Shown piece after piece: positions 46,121-62,192 of a stretch of DNA of 64,000 bases (position 1 is the first letter of the stretch; each line of letters begins with the position of its first letter). The notes under the pieces are model-generated. The model was given only the letters and a program-made list of their open reading frames with translations. It ran no database searches and had not been told where the DNA came from. Origin of the DNA: Phycisphaeraceae bacterium (lineage in GTDB: Bacteria; Planctomycetota; Phycisphaerae; Phycisphaerales; UBA1924). Position numbers and translations under genes: made by a program. The stretch spans positions 2,666,001 through 2,730,000 of the forward strand of contig JACKHC010000001.1 of the NCBI GenBank assembly GCA_020639235.1, written 5' to 3'.

Positions 46121-47599
46121 TCAGTCGTCGAATGTAATCCCGCCCGCAGCGAGCCCCTCGATCAGCGGGCCAAGGTGCTTCTCGTACCGACGCCACCGAT
46201 TGAGCGACGACTTGTAGATCGGCTGGCGCACCTGCTCGTTGCTCGCCGTGAAGACGACGCGCTCGCTCTCCCAGAACCGCAGGCACGCGTCGTTCCACGG
46301 CAGGCCGATCGCCTCGAGCATCTCGCGTGATTTGCCCTCCAGATCGCCCACGAGTTCCTCGTATTGAATTTCGTAGATCGGCATCGGGAGGATCTGGCGC
46401 CAGTGTTCGAACATCCGGCGGCAGTCGATGCAGTACGACGCCGCATCCCGCAAATCGCACGACCAGCTGAGACTCGTCGAGAAGTGCTTCGTGAAGCACG
46501 ACATGCAGGTGTCGCGTTCGTCACGCCGGACATGAATCACCCGCGCATCGGGGAACATCGCGTAGATCAAACCCAGATACAGCACATTGCTCGGCAGCTT
46601 GTCAGTGATCAGCTTCGCTTTGTCGTGGACCTCGCGGTACCGACCCGCGGCGGTCGCCGCAACGCCGTTGAGTGATGCGGGCGTGACTTTCGACGGGTCC
46701 TCCAACAGCGGCGGGAACGAGTCGAATCCCTTCTTCGTGATCTCGGCAACGGCGTCGGGGATGATCGAGAGTTCGCCGCCCGGCGCGACATCCGGATGGC
46801 ACGCCAGGATCTGCTCCACCAGACTCGTGCCCGAGCGCGGCATGCCACAGATAAACACGGGCCCGCTCATCTGCTGGGCGGCGCGGGGGAGCTTCGCGAC
46901 AACCTCCGGGGTCCACGCCGCGATGCACCGATCCGTGGCGCGCCGATGCTGGCCGCCCACGAAGCGCACATCAACCTCTTTGTTCGCCCGCGTGTATGCC
47001 TCGAACGCCTCGTCGTAGCGTCCCGCACGATCGAGCATGTCGGCGAGCCGGAACAGAATGCCGACGCGGAGCGTCGGCCGGTTTCGCTCCTCCAGCGCCC
47101 TCTTGAGCAGTTCGATGCCCTCGTCGTAACGCTTCTGGTGGCGGCGGACCTGCGACATGCAGATCCAGATGTGGGTCCCCTCGACTCCGTTCGCCAGCGC
47201 CTGCTCCAGCACGCGTTCCGCCTCCTCGTAGTCGTCTTCGAGGAACAGCATCTCCGCCAGCCCCGAGTAGGACGGCTGGCTCCTGGGATTCACCCGAATC
47301 CCCTCGCGAAGCGATTGCTTGGCCAAGTCGGCTCGACCCTCGCGCCGGTATGCGAGCCCGAGCGCGTTGTGGAATCGTGCATCGTTGGGGTCGGCCCGAA
47401 TCGCCGCGAGGAGTTTCGCCTTCCCCGGCACCATCTGGCCCAGCGTGACCTCGCAATACCCAGTCGCCCACAGCAGGTCCGGGTCACGCGGCTTCTTCGC
47501 CAGCGCCCGCCGGAAAATCGGCAGCGCTTCCAGATACTGGCCCGCGTCGGCGAGACGGCGGGCCATCGCGACAGGATCTCCCAACTTGCTCTTTCCCAT
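46121..47599 (-). CDS. TPR-sulfotransferase fusion
   Basis: The 492-aa protein has N-terminal TPR-like helices (about residues 10-200: 'AMARRLADAGQYLEALPIFR', 'ARFHNALGLAYRREGRADLA'). A PAPS-dependent sulfotransferase domain follows. The 5'-phosphosulfate loop 'GMPRSGTSLVEQILACHPDV' and the 3'-phosphate region 'ARVIHVRRDERDTCMSCF' are clear. Such TPR-sulfotransferases are widespread, and many planctomycetes carry large numbers. The acceptor is unknown; secreted glycans or proteins are possible. There is no signal peptide. The ATG has no Shine-Dalgarno sequence, and TACAAT ends 7 nt upstream. Confidence 0.9.
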   Translation of the reverse strand: MGKSKLGDPVAMARRLADAGQYLEALPIFRRALAKKPRDPDLLWATGYCEVTLGQMVPGKAKLLAAIRADPNDARFHNALGLAYRREGRADLAKQSLREGIRVNPRSQPSYSGLAEMLFLEDDYEEAERVLEQALANGVEGTHIWICMSQVRRHQKRYDEGIELLKRALEERNRPTLRVGILFRLADMLDRAGRYDEAFEAYTRANKEVDVRFVGGQHRRATDRCIAAWTPEVVAKLPRAAQQMSGPVFICGMPRSGTSLVEQILACHPDVAPGGELSIIPDAVAEITKKGFDSFPPLLEDPSKVTPASLNGVAATAAGRYREVHDKAKLITDKLPSNVLYLGLIYAMFPDARVIHVRRDERDTCMSCFTKHFSTSLSWSCDLRDAASYCIDCRRMFEHWRQILPMPIYEIQYEELVGDLEGKSREMLEAIGLPWNDACLRFWESERVVFTASNEQVRQPIYKSSLNRWRRYEKHLGPLIEGLAAGGITFDD

Positions 47600-47606
47600 G
47601 GGGCCG

Positions 47607-47612
47607 ATTGTA
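47607..47612 (-). promoter_or_regulatory. Candidate -10 box of the sulfotransferase gene
   Basis: TACAAT on the minus strand ends 7 nt before the ATG; this agrees with a leaderless transcript. Confidence 0.4.
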
Positions 47613-47643
47613 GCCGTCGGACCGAACTACCGGCGGCTTCGCG

Positions 47644-47649
47644 TACACT
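47644..47649 (+). promoter_or_regulatory. Candidate -10 box of the asparaginase-like gene
   Basis: TACACT ends 7 nt before the ATG at 47657. It is divergent from the sulfotransferase promoter within 57 nt. Confidence 0.4.
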
Positions 47650-47656
47650 CAATCCC

Positions 47657-48175
47657 ATGCGCAATGTCGAACTCATCACGACCGGCGGCACCATCGAGAA
47701 GACCTACGACGAGGCGCTCGGTCGCCTCACCAACGCCCGGTCCATCGTCGCCAGAATGCTCAGCCGCTTGCGGCTCGAGAGCACGCGCGTCCATGTCCGC
47801 GAACTCATGAGCAAGGACTCGCTCGACCTCACCGACGACGACCGCGCGCTCATCGTCCGCGCCGTCAGGTCCGCGGCCGGACTATCGGACGCCGTGGTCA
47901 TCCTCCACGGCACCGACACGCTGACCGTCACAGGCGAATGCATCCTCCGCGATGTCCCGGACATCCGGGTCCCGGTTGTCCTCACCGGCGCGATGCGCCC
48001 CTTCGAGATGAAGCGCTCCGACGCCCTCCAGAACCTCACCGAGGCGCTGCTCGCCTCTTCCTTCATCGCCCCGGGCGTCTATGTCGCCGGGCACGGGCGC
48101 GTCTTGCCCTTCCCGGGAGTCGTCAAGGACCGCAAGCGCCAGACCTTTGTCCGCGCCGACGAAGTCGAGGCGTGA
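47657..48175 (+). CDS. Single-domain asparaginase-like protein
   Basis: The 172-aa product equals only the N-terminal domain of type I/II L-asparaginases, which are normally about 330 residues. Catalytic elements are present: the nucleophile Thr in 'ELITTGGTIEKTYDE', the Thr-Asp pair in 'VVILHGTDTLTVTGE', and the Lys in 'VLTGAMRPFEMKRSDA'. The missing C-terminal domain normally completes the active site of the neighbouring subunit. The frame ends cleanly with no remnant of a second domain before the rpoC terminator, so this looks like a natural short form. It may be an asparaginase-like amidase with a different substrate. Confidence 0.85.
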   Translation: MRNVELITTGGTIEKTYDEALGRLTNARSIVARMLSRLRLESTRVHVRELMSKDSLDLTDDDRALIVRAVRSAAGLSDAVVILHGTDTLTVTGECILRDVPDIRVPVVLTGAMRPFEMKRSDALQNLTEALLASSFIAPGVYVAGHGRVLPFPGVVKDRKRQTFVRADEVEA

Positions 48176-48182
48176 ACGAAAC

Positions 48183-48209
48183 AGGCCCGCCGGACGCACC
48201 GACGGGCCT
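48183..48209. terminator. Hairpin between the asparaginase-like gene and rpoC
   Basis: AGGCCCG and CGGGCCT arms with an inner CGG/CCG form an 11-bp stem around a 5-nt loop. The internal mismatch becomes a G-U pair on the minus strand, where GTTTCGTTC follows, so it mainly ends rpoC transcription. Confidence 0.7.
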
Positions 48210-48238
48210 GATGGATTTCAGTCAAATCTCGGCCTGAC

Positions 48239-52629
<4,391 letters not shown>

Positions 52630-53222
52630 ATCAGGTCATCCTCTGGGGTGGAACACGTTGAACCGCCGGAATCACCTGGAGTCAGCAGCTGGGCTCATGA
52701 GAGTTCACCTGCTGCCGTTGCCGGCTTCAAGGCGGGGAGGTGGCCCGCCGCTGGGCGGAGTTAACAACTCCTGCCCCCTGCGGAAATCACCCCACGCGCC
52801 TCCTCGTCGTTCGCCGAGGGTCCACCTGCCGGCGGGAAGCCCGCCCGCTCGAGCGCCCACGATCGCCCGATCGGCCTTCGGTCACGAGCGACGCTCTGCC
52901 TTCCGGCATGGAGCCGAGAACGCGGCCTGATCGCGCTCGTCCGCTTCTTGCTCTTGCCGAGATCTGGATTGCCGTGTTCCATCTTCTATGAGCCTGCACG
53001 CCGGATCGATACAAACGCCAAGCGCTGCCGTGAAGTCGGCGTCGCCCATCGCCGCGATGAACGACTCCATCGCCTTGACTGGCCCTGGAGTCGCCTGAGG
53101 GCTTGGGATTCGACGAGTTTGAACCGGAGTTCGCCGACGAGTTCCCTACCAAAGCCGAGTCGTTCGTCTTCATTGCACGCTGAGCGCCTGGCGCCACCGA
53201 TGCAAGTACACCATCGCGATCA
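52630..53222 (-). other. Unassigned low-quality stretch between rpoB and rpoC
   Basis: These 593 nt separate the readable C-terminus of rpoB from the rpoC start. No frame shows a recognisable protein over more than about 60 codons, and the stretch belongs to the indel-rich patch. It may hold a C-terminal extension of rpoB or a small gene that cannot be read. A short hairpin GGAGTT/AACTCC lies at 52758-52772. Confidence 0.4.
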
Positions 53223-57079
<3,857 letters not shown>

Positions 57080-57325
57080 CGATTTCCTCGCGATACCGTG
57101 CAGATCGTGATGTCGGGACCCGCGCAGCAGAACCGCCGCCTCACGCATCCGCACGGGTGTTATGGGTCAGAGTGAAATCCGGAACTGGGGGCAACTACGG
57201 GCGAAGTCAAGTCTTTCAGTATAGGCCGGCTGCAAAATTCATGCAAGGACCGTTCGGGACCACACCCTCGGGTCTTTCGACGCACACCCCCGCCCTCCCA
57301 TCCGCATTCGGCCTGAGAAACGCGA

Positions 57326-57352
57326 GGGCGCCCCGGCAAACCCGGGACGCCC
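57326..57352 (-). terminator. Hairpin between rplL and rpoB (attenuator candidate)
   Basis: GGGCG-CCCGG and CCGGG-CGCCC form an 11-bp stem with a 5-nt loop in the 302-nt rplL-rpoB gap. A mismatch turns into a G-U pair on the minus strand, so it acts on the operon transcript. No long T-tract follows. In Escherichia coli a partial terminator sits at the same place. The remainder of the gap shows no gene. Confidence 0.6.
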
Positions 57353-57381
57353 CGACGCGCAATCTACTGATATGAAACGAC

Positions 57382-57792
57382 TTACTTGAGAGCGACCTTC
57401 GCGCCGACTTCCTCGAACTTCGCCTTGAGGGCCTCGGCGTCCTCCTTGGACAGGCCTTCCTTGACGGGCTTCGGGGGATTGTCGACCAGGTCCTTGGCTT
57501 CCTTCAGGCCCAGGCCGGTCGCGTCGCGAACGACCTTGATGACCTGGATCTTCTTGTCGCCGGCACCCTCGAGAACAACGTCGAACGAGGTCTTCTCCTC
57601 GGCCGCCGCGCCGGCGCCGTCGCCGCCGCCACCGCCGGCCATGACGACCGCGCCGCCCGCCGCCGGCTCGATGCCGTAGGTGTCCTTCATGTAGTCACCG
57701 AGGTCGACCGCTTCCTTGAGGGTCAGACCGGCGATCTCGTCGCCCAGTTTCTTGATCTTGTCGCTGAACGTCTTGGCTTCTGTCTCAGACAT
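57382..57792 (-). CDS. rplL: 50S ribosomal protein L7/L12
   Basis: The 136-aa stalk protein recruits translation factors. The N-terminal dimerisation helices ('IKKLGDEIAGLTLKEAVDLG') are followed by a flexible hinge rich in Ala, Gly and Glu. The C-terminal factor-binding domain has the conserved 'KKIQVIKVVRDATGLGLKEA' and 'VDNPPKPVKEGLSKEDAEAL'. It lies 134 nt downstream of rplJ. The length is slightly above the usual 120-130 because of the hinge. Confidence 0.97.
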   Translation of the reverse strand: MSETEAKTFSDKIKKLGDEIAGLTLKEAVDLGDYMKDTYGIEPAAGGAVVMAGGGGGDGAGAAAEEKTSFDVVLEGAGDKKIQVIKVVRDATGLGLKEAKDLVDNPPKPVKEGLSKEDAEALKAKFEEVGAKVALK

Positions 57793-57926
57793 TGCTCTAT
57801 TCCCATCAATCTACGCCCGCATCGGGCTTGTGCATCGCTCCGAGAGGGGCCGACCGCTCGGCCTTTAACCCCAGAAGGGGCCAGTCAGAGTCGAATGGTG
57901 TCTCGTAAACAACTCCCCCCGCCCGC

Positions 57927-58472
57927 TCAACCAACCTTGGCGATCGTCTCGCCCTTCTCGAGTTTCTCTTCCACGCTCTTGATGACGCTCATCACCCTCG
58001 AGCCGGGGCCCTTCACCGCGCCCACGAGCTTCCGCGCCGGGCTGAGGATCAGGGTCACCGTCTGGGCCAGCGCCTCCTCGCGGGTCGGGAGCTTGCTCAG
58101 TCGCTCAACGCCCGCCTTGCCGCTGAACAACTCGCCATCAATGACTGCGCCCTTGAGCTCGAGCTGCTCGAGCTTCTTGGCCCACGCCATCACCTCGCGC
58201 GCCACATCGACGACCGACTCGGCGCCGTACGCTAGCGCGCTGGGCCCTTGCAGCAACGGGATCAGGTTCTCCAGCGGACCATCCTTGAGCGAGTTCTTCG
58301 CCAGGTTGTTCCGGATCACCGTCACCTTGATGTCTTTCTTGGCCAGTTCGTTACGGAACCTGTTGTTGTCCAGCGCGGGCACGCCACGCACCGAGATCAA
58401 CAGCGCATCCTCCACACCATCCAGGCGGTCGGTGTAGTCGCGCATCAGCAGTTTCTTGACAACCTTACTCAT
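57927..58472 (-). CDS. rplJ: 50S ribosomal protein L10
   Basis: The 181-aa protein anchors L7/L12 dimers to the ribosome and in other bacteria represses its own operon by binding the leader RNA. The N-terminal globular domain reads 'LLISVRGVPALDNNRFRNEL' and 'KVTVIRNNLAKNSLKDGPLE'. The C-terminal helix ('VMSVIKSVEEKLEKGETIA') is the L12-binding part. It lies 35 nt after rplA in the usual order. Autoregulation is expected from the family, not shown here. Confidence 0.96.
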   Translation of the reverse strand: MSKVVKKLLMRDYTDRLDGVEDALLISVRGVPALDNNRFRNELAKKDIKVTVIRNNLAKNSLKDGPLENLIPLLQGPSALAYGAESVVDVAREVMAWAKKLEQLELKGAVIDGELFSGKAGVERLSKLPTREEALAQTVTLILSPARKLVGAVKGPGSRVMSVIKSVEEKLEKGETIAKVG

Positions 58473-58507
58473 GGCTTCTGCTCCTGCCGCTCACGCGGCG
58501 ATGCGAC

Positions 58508-59230
58508 TCACGCCGGGACGGCGGCCTGAGGAATCTTCACGAGAACGCTCGGCGTCATGGTGCCGCTGATCGCGATCTTCTTGATGAAATGACCCTTCAC
58601 CGACGAAGGACGCTTCGTCGACATCATGTTGATGAAGTGCTCGAGGTTGGAGGTCAGGTCCGCCTCGGAGAAGCTCATCTTCCCGATCGGCGCCTGCACG
58701 TTGCCGCCCTTGTCGTTGCGGTACTCGACCTTACCCGCCGAGTACTCCTCGACCGCCTGGGCGACATCTTTCGTCACCGTGCCAGCCTTGGGCGAGGGCA
58801 TCAGGCCCTTGGGACCAAGCACGCGCCCGAGCGTCGAAATCACACGCATCATGTCCGGGCTCGCGACCGCGACATCGAACTCGAACCAGCCGCCGTTGAT
58901 CTCCTGCACGAGCTCCTCGCCGCCCGCCTTGATCGCGCCGGCGGCCAGCGCCGCCTTCACATCGCCGGGCTGGCAGAAAGCGATCACGCGCTTCTTCTTG
59001 CCGATACCCGCGGGCAACGCGACCGATCCGCGAATCGCCTGATCGGCCTGCTTCGGGTCGATACCGAGGTGGAACACGACCTCAACGGTCTGATCAAACT
59101 TTGGCGCCTTGTACCCCTTGAGCGCCTTGATCGCGTCACCGGGGTCCATCGCATCATTCGGACGCTTGCGCAGATTCTCGCGATGGCGCTTGTGGAAACG
59201 GGCCAGCGGATCCTTCTTCACCTTTGCCAT
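58508..59230 (-). CDS. rplA: 50S ribosomal protein L1
   Basis: The 240-aa protein forms the L1 stalk beside the ribosomal E site. Family motifs are 'FDQTVEVVFHLGIDPKQADQ', 'IRGSVALPAGIGKKKRVIAF', 'LGRVLGPKGLMPSPKAGTVT' and 'KGHFIKKIAISGTMTPSVLV'. Length is normal. It begins 4 nt after rplK, so the two are translationally coupled. Confidence 0.97.
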   Translation of the reverse strand: MAKVKKDPLARFHKRHRENLRKRPNDAMDPGDAIKALKGYKAPKFDQTVEVVFHLGIDPKQADQAIRGSVALPAGIGKKKRVIAFCQPGDVKAALAAGAIKAGGEELVQEINGGWFEFDVAVASPDMMRVISTLGRVLGPKGLMPSPKAGTVTKDVAQAVEEYSAGKVEYRNDKGGNVQAPIGKMSFSEADLTSNLEHFINMMSTKRPSSVKGHFIKKIAISGTMTPSVLVKIPQAAVPA

Positions 59231-59234
59231 CGGA

Positions 59235-59663
59235 TCAGCCCTCCACCACGATGCCCATCGAACGGGCCGTGCCTTCGATCATCCGCATCGCCGTCTCAAC
59301 ACTCGCAGCGTTCAGGTCCGCCATCTTCTCCTGCGCGATCTCGCGGACCTGCTTGGAGGTGACCTTGCCGACCTTGTTCGCCTGCGGCACGCCCGAACCC
59401 TTCTCGATCCCCGCCGCGATCTTCAGGAGCGAAGACGCCGGCGACGACTTGATCTCGAAGTCGAACGAGCGATCCGAATACACATTGATCACGCAACCGA
59501 CGACCTTGCCCTTGAGCTGAGCCGTCGCAGCGTTGAACTGCTGGATGAACTGACCGGGGTTGACACCATTACCACCCAGCGCGGGGCCGAGGGGTGGTCC
59601 GGGGGTCGCCGTGCCGCCCGGCGCCATCACCTTGAACGATTTGACAAGTTCTTTCTTGGCCAT
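59235..59663 (-). CDS. rplK: 50S ribosomal protein L11
   Basis: The 142-aa protein forms the GTPase-associated centre with 23S rRNA. The motif 'MAPGGTATPGPPLGPALGGN' with 'GVNPGQFIQQFNAAT' is the N-terminal domain; 'SPASSLLKIAAGIEKGSGVP' begins the rRNA-binding domain. The ATG at 59663 has GGAGG upstream; six extra codons to 59681 are not supported. It heads the rplKAJL-rpoBC cluster. The usual upstream secE and nusG genes are absent here: a terminator and an unrelated gene lie directly upstream. Confidence 0.96.
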   Translation of the reverse strand: MAKKELVKSFKVMAPGGTATPGPPLGPALGGNGVNPGQFIQQFNAATAQLKGKVVGCVINVYSDRSFDFEIKSSPASSLLKIAAGIEKGSGVPQANKVGKVTSKQVREIAQEKMADLNAASVETAMRMIEGTARSMGIVVEG

Positions 59664-59778
59664 GTGGTCTCCACCTCCCACCGGCCCGGGTCTCGACTAA
59701 GACCCTCTGCTCCGTCCGGCCAAGGCGCGGGGCGGGCTGCGGTGGTGCTTACGGTTCTGGGTTTTTCGCGTCGCCACC

Positions 59779-59813
59779 AAAAAAGACGCGGGGCGGAAGT
59801 GTACCGCCCCGCG
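59779..59813 (-). terminator. Strong intrinsic terminator upstream of rplK
   Basis: A 10-bp perfect stem CGCGGGGCGG/CCGCCCCGCG with a 7-nt loop is followed on the minus strand by TCTTTTTTGG. It ends the tyrosine-rich TPR gene and separates it from the ribosomal protein operon. Confidence 0.9.
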
Positions 59814-59846
59814 GAAGATCTGCAAGTTGCCCCCCGGCCACCCGGC

Positions 59847-60950
59847 TCAGGCATCCCCGTCCGAGGGCACCTCGATCCCAAGCTCACCCGCCAACCGGAG
59901 TATCGCCGCCGACCGGTCGCCGCCCTCCAGCCCCTGCAAGACCGCCAAACCAGCCGCGTCCCGCTCGCCGCGCATCACCTGGATAACCCCCAGCACAAAC
60001 CAGGAGTCTCCCGAACTGTCAGCGGATGCCTTGCCCGCCAAGCGGTCCGCAACCGACGCCAGAACCTCATCCAGCCCCTCCGCCTGCTCCGCTACAGCCA
60101 AATCCGCCCCACTCTCAACCGCCCGGCGCAGACTCCACGCCGCCGCCGAGTCCCGGCCCTCCAGCGCGTTGGCCAGCCCGTACCCGACCTTCAACTCGTT
60201 CGAGTCGGGGTCTCGTTGCGTGAGTGAGGCAAATACCGATCGGGCGTCGGAGTAGTCGCCCGACGAGATCATCCCCCAGGCCTGCTCCGTCGTTGCAGCG
60301 CCGACCGATGGGCGCGTCCCGATTGTGACCGTCTGAGGCCGGTCCGCCTTCGTGACGCCCTGCTGCAACTGACGCTGCTGCTGCCCGAGGTCAACGGTCG
60401 TCCACTCCGTCCCGCGCTCCAATTGCGCCACCGGCGCCGGAGACGGCTGCGCCGGCCCAGGGTTGTACGACGGATACACTGGCTCCGCCTGCCCCACCGG
60501 AGTCGCCAGGTCCTGCTGCCACACGCGATATGTAGCGGTCCCCGCCGGGGGCGTCGGGTAGGTGTAGGTGTTGTACGAATAGTTGTTGTAGTAGGTGTTC
60601 ACACGCGGCGTGTCGTAGCACTCGTACCGATAGGCCGGCGTGTACGCGCGATACTGATACCTCGGGTACGAATACGAGTAATAGGTCGGCGCACAACTGT
60701 TCGAATACCCCGAGTAATACGACCCGCGGTATTTCGAATAGCCGCCCGTGCCGATGTGAAGGCTGATTCCGACGCGCGAACGCGAAGAATGGCGGTCGTA
60801 CGAGTGCGACCGGCTTGGATAACTCGGCCGACAGTCGTTCCGCGGCTTGTGCCCCGCCTCGACCGGCTGCGCCGGAATCACCACCGCCAGCGCTGCGCCG
60901 CACGCCACCACCATCGCCAATACGGACATCCCGCCGCGTCGAGTCTTCAT
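59847..60950 (-). CDS. Secreted tyrosine-rich protein with C-terminal TPR-like repeats
   Basis: The 367-aa product has a signal peptide (about residues 8-32, 'VLAMVVACGAALAVVIPA'). Residues 38-125 are of low complexity and very rich in Tyr, Ser and Arg ('YSKYRGSYYSGYSNS', 'YYSYSYPRYQYRAYTP', 'YYNNYSYNTYTYPTP'). A Pro/Gln linker follows. The C-terminal 150 residues resemble TPR helices ('AWGMISSGDYSDARSVFASL'). Tyr-rich stretches of this kind occur in surface or cell-wall proteins and could cross-link or stick to surfaces; that is inference. GGAGG precedes the ATG at 60950. It is divergent from ftsW. Confidence 0.8.
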   Translation of the reverse strand: MKTRRGGMSVLAMVVACGAALAVVIPAQPVEAGHKPRNDCRPSYPSRSHSYDRHSSRSRVGISLHIGTGGYSKYRGSYYSGYSNSCAPTYYSYSYPRYQYRAYTPAYRYECYDTPRVNTYYNNYSYNTYTYPTPPAGTATYRVWQQDLATPVGQAEPVYPSYNPGPAQPSPAPVAQLERGTEWTTVDLGQQQRQLQQGVTKADRPQTVTIGTRPSVGAATTEQAWGMISSGDYSDARSVFASLTQRDPDSNELKVGYGLANALEGRDSAAAWSLRRAVESGADLAVAEQAEGLDEVLASVADRLAGKASADSSGDSWFVLGVIQVMRGERDAAGLAVLQGLEGGDRSAAILRLAGELGIEVPSDGDA

Positions 60951-61031
60951 GTCGTCCTCCGCCGTCGGTGCCTCCGACGAGTATGCCCGCGCTTTGCAGC
61001 CGCGCGAGCCGCTTTCCCGATATTCACCCCC

Positions 61032-62192
61032 ATGCCCCACGCCCGTCACGCGCTGTTTCTCTGCGTGCTCACGCTGCTCTGCGTGGGGGTGCTGGCGGTC
61101 AACTCCGCCACCATGTCTGTCTCCGACGGCCCCGGTGTGACACTCCAGTCCATCATTTTCTCCCGATCCTCCGCCTACATGGCCCTGGCGGTCTGCGCCA
61201 TGCTCATCGCCTCCCGCCTTCCGATGAGGCGCGTCGCCGAAGTCCTGGTCGCCCGCCCATGGGTCGGCCTCATCATTCCCGCGCTGCTCGTCATGCTTTT
61301 CCTGCCATACGTCCCGGGAATCGCCCATGTGGTCAACGGCAGCGCCCGCTGGATTCGCATCCCCGGCACCTCGTTCACCTTCCAGCCATCTGAGTTCGCC
61401 AAATGGGGCGTGCCGCTGGTCCTCGCGTGGCACGGCGCCCGGCGCGCCGCCGTCATGCACCGCTTCAAGGACGGCCTGCTGCCAGGCCTCATCATCATCG
61501 CGCTCATCGCCGGGCTCGTGACCAAAGAAGACCTCGGCACAGGACTCCTCATCGCCGCGTCCGCGACGGTCGTGCTCATCGCCTCCGGCGCCCGCGTCGC
61601 GCACTTCGCATGGATGGTCCCCGTCGGGCTCATCGGAGTCGTCGGCGCGATCATCACATCCCCCTACCGCGTCAGGCGCGTCGTCACCTTCATCGATCCA
61701 TACGCCGATCCCGACGGCGCCGGGTACCACGTCATCCAATCACTCGTCGCCATCGCCAACGGCAACGGCTACGGCCGCGGGCTCGGATTCGGCCTCCAGA
61801 AGTTCGGCTATCTCCCCGAAGACGAAACCGATTTCATCTTCGCCATCATCTGCGAAGAAATGGGGATCGTCGGTGCGCTCACCGTCATGCTCCTTTACCT
61901 GGGCGTCATCTTCGCCGGTTGGTCCATCGCGAGGCGCCAGGAGTCGCTCCTGCTCAAACTCTTCGCGATCGGCGTCCTCGCCACATTCGCGATGCAGGCC
62001 GTCATGAATCTCATGGTTGTCACCGGGCTCGCCCCCACCAAGGGAATCGCCCTCCCCCTGCTCTCCTCCGGGGGAACGGGATGGGTTCTCACCTGCGCCT
62101 CGCTCGGAGTCCTCATGGCCATGGACCGCATCGAGCGCCCACAGACCGAACCATCAGCCGCGCCGACCACCGCCTACGCCGTCGCGCCATGA
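61032..62192 (+). CDS. ftsW: FtsW/RodA-family lipid II glycosyltransferase, probably FtsW
   Basis: The 386-aa polytopic membrane protein (about ten helices) belongs to the SEDS family that polymerises lipid II into peptidoglycan. Family motifs are 'FTFQPSEFAKWG', the catalytic-loop 'IDPYADPDGAGYHVIQSLVA', 'FIFAIICEEMGIVGAL' and 'KGIALPLLSSGGTGWV'. Direct overlap with murG (ATGA) supports FtsW rather than RodA. Planctomycetes were long thought to lack peptidoglycan, but these genes are known in the class Phycisphaerae. The ATG at 61032 is chosen from the family N-terminus; the frame is open far upstream. Confidence 0.9.
   Translation: MPHARHALFLCVLTLLCVGVLAVNSATMSVSDGPGVTLQSIIFSRSSAYMALAVCAMLIASRLPMRRVAEVLVARPWVGLIIPALLVMLFLPYVPGIAHVVNGSARWIRIPGTSFTFQPSEFAKWGVPLVLAWHGARRAAVMHRFKDGLLPGLIIIALIAGLVTKEDLGTGLLIAASATVVLIASGARVAHFAWMVPVGLIGVVGAIITSPYRVRRVVTFIDPYADPDGAGYHVIQSLVAIANGNGYGRGLGFGLQKFGYLPEDETDFIFAIICEEMGIVGALTVMLLYLGVIFAGWSIARRQESLLLKLFAIGVLATFAMQAVMNLMVVTGLAPTKGIALPLLSSGGTGWVLTCASLGVLMAMDRIERPQTEPSAAPTTAYAVAP

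Noticed and set aside
60423..61031. N-terminal extension of ftsW in the open frame from 60423
   Set aside because: It is arginine- and valine-rich, lies opposite the tyrosine-rich gene, and FtsW homologues begin near 61032.
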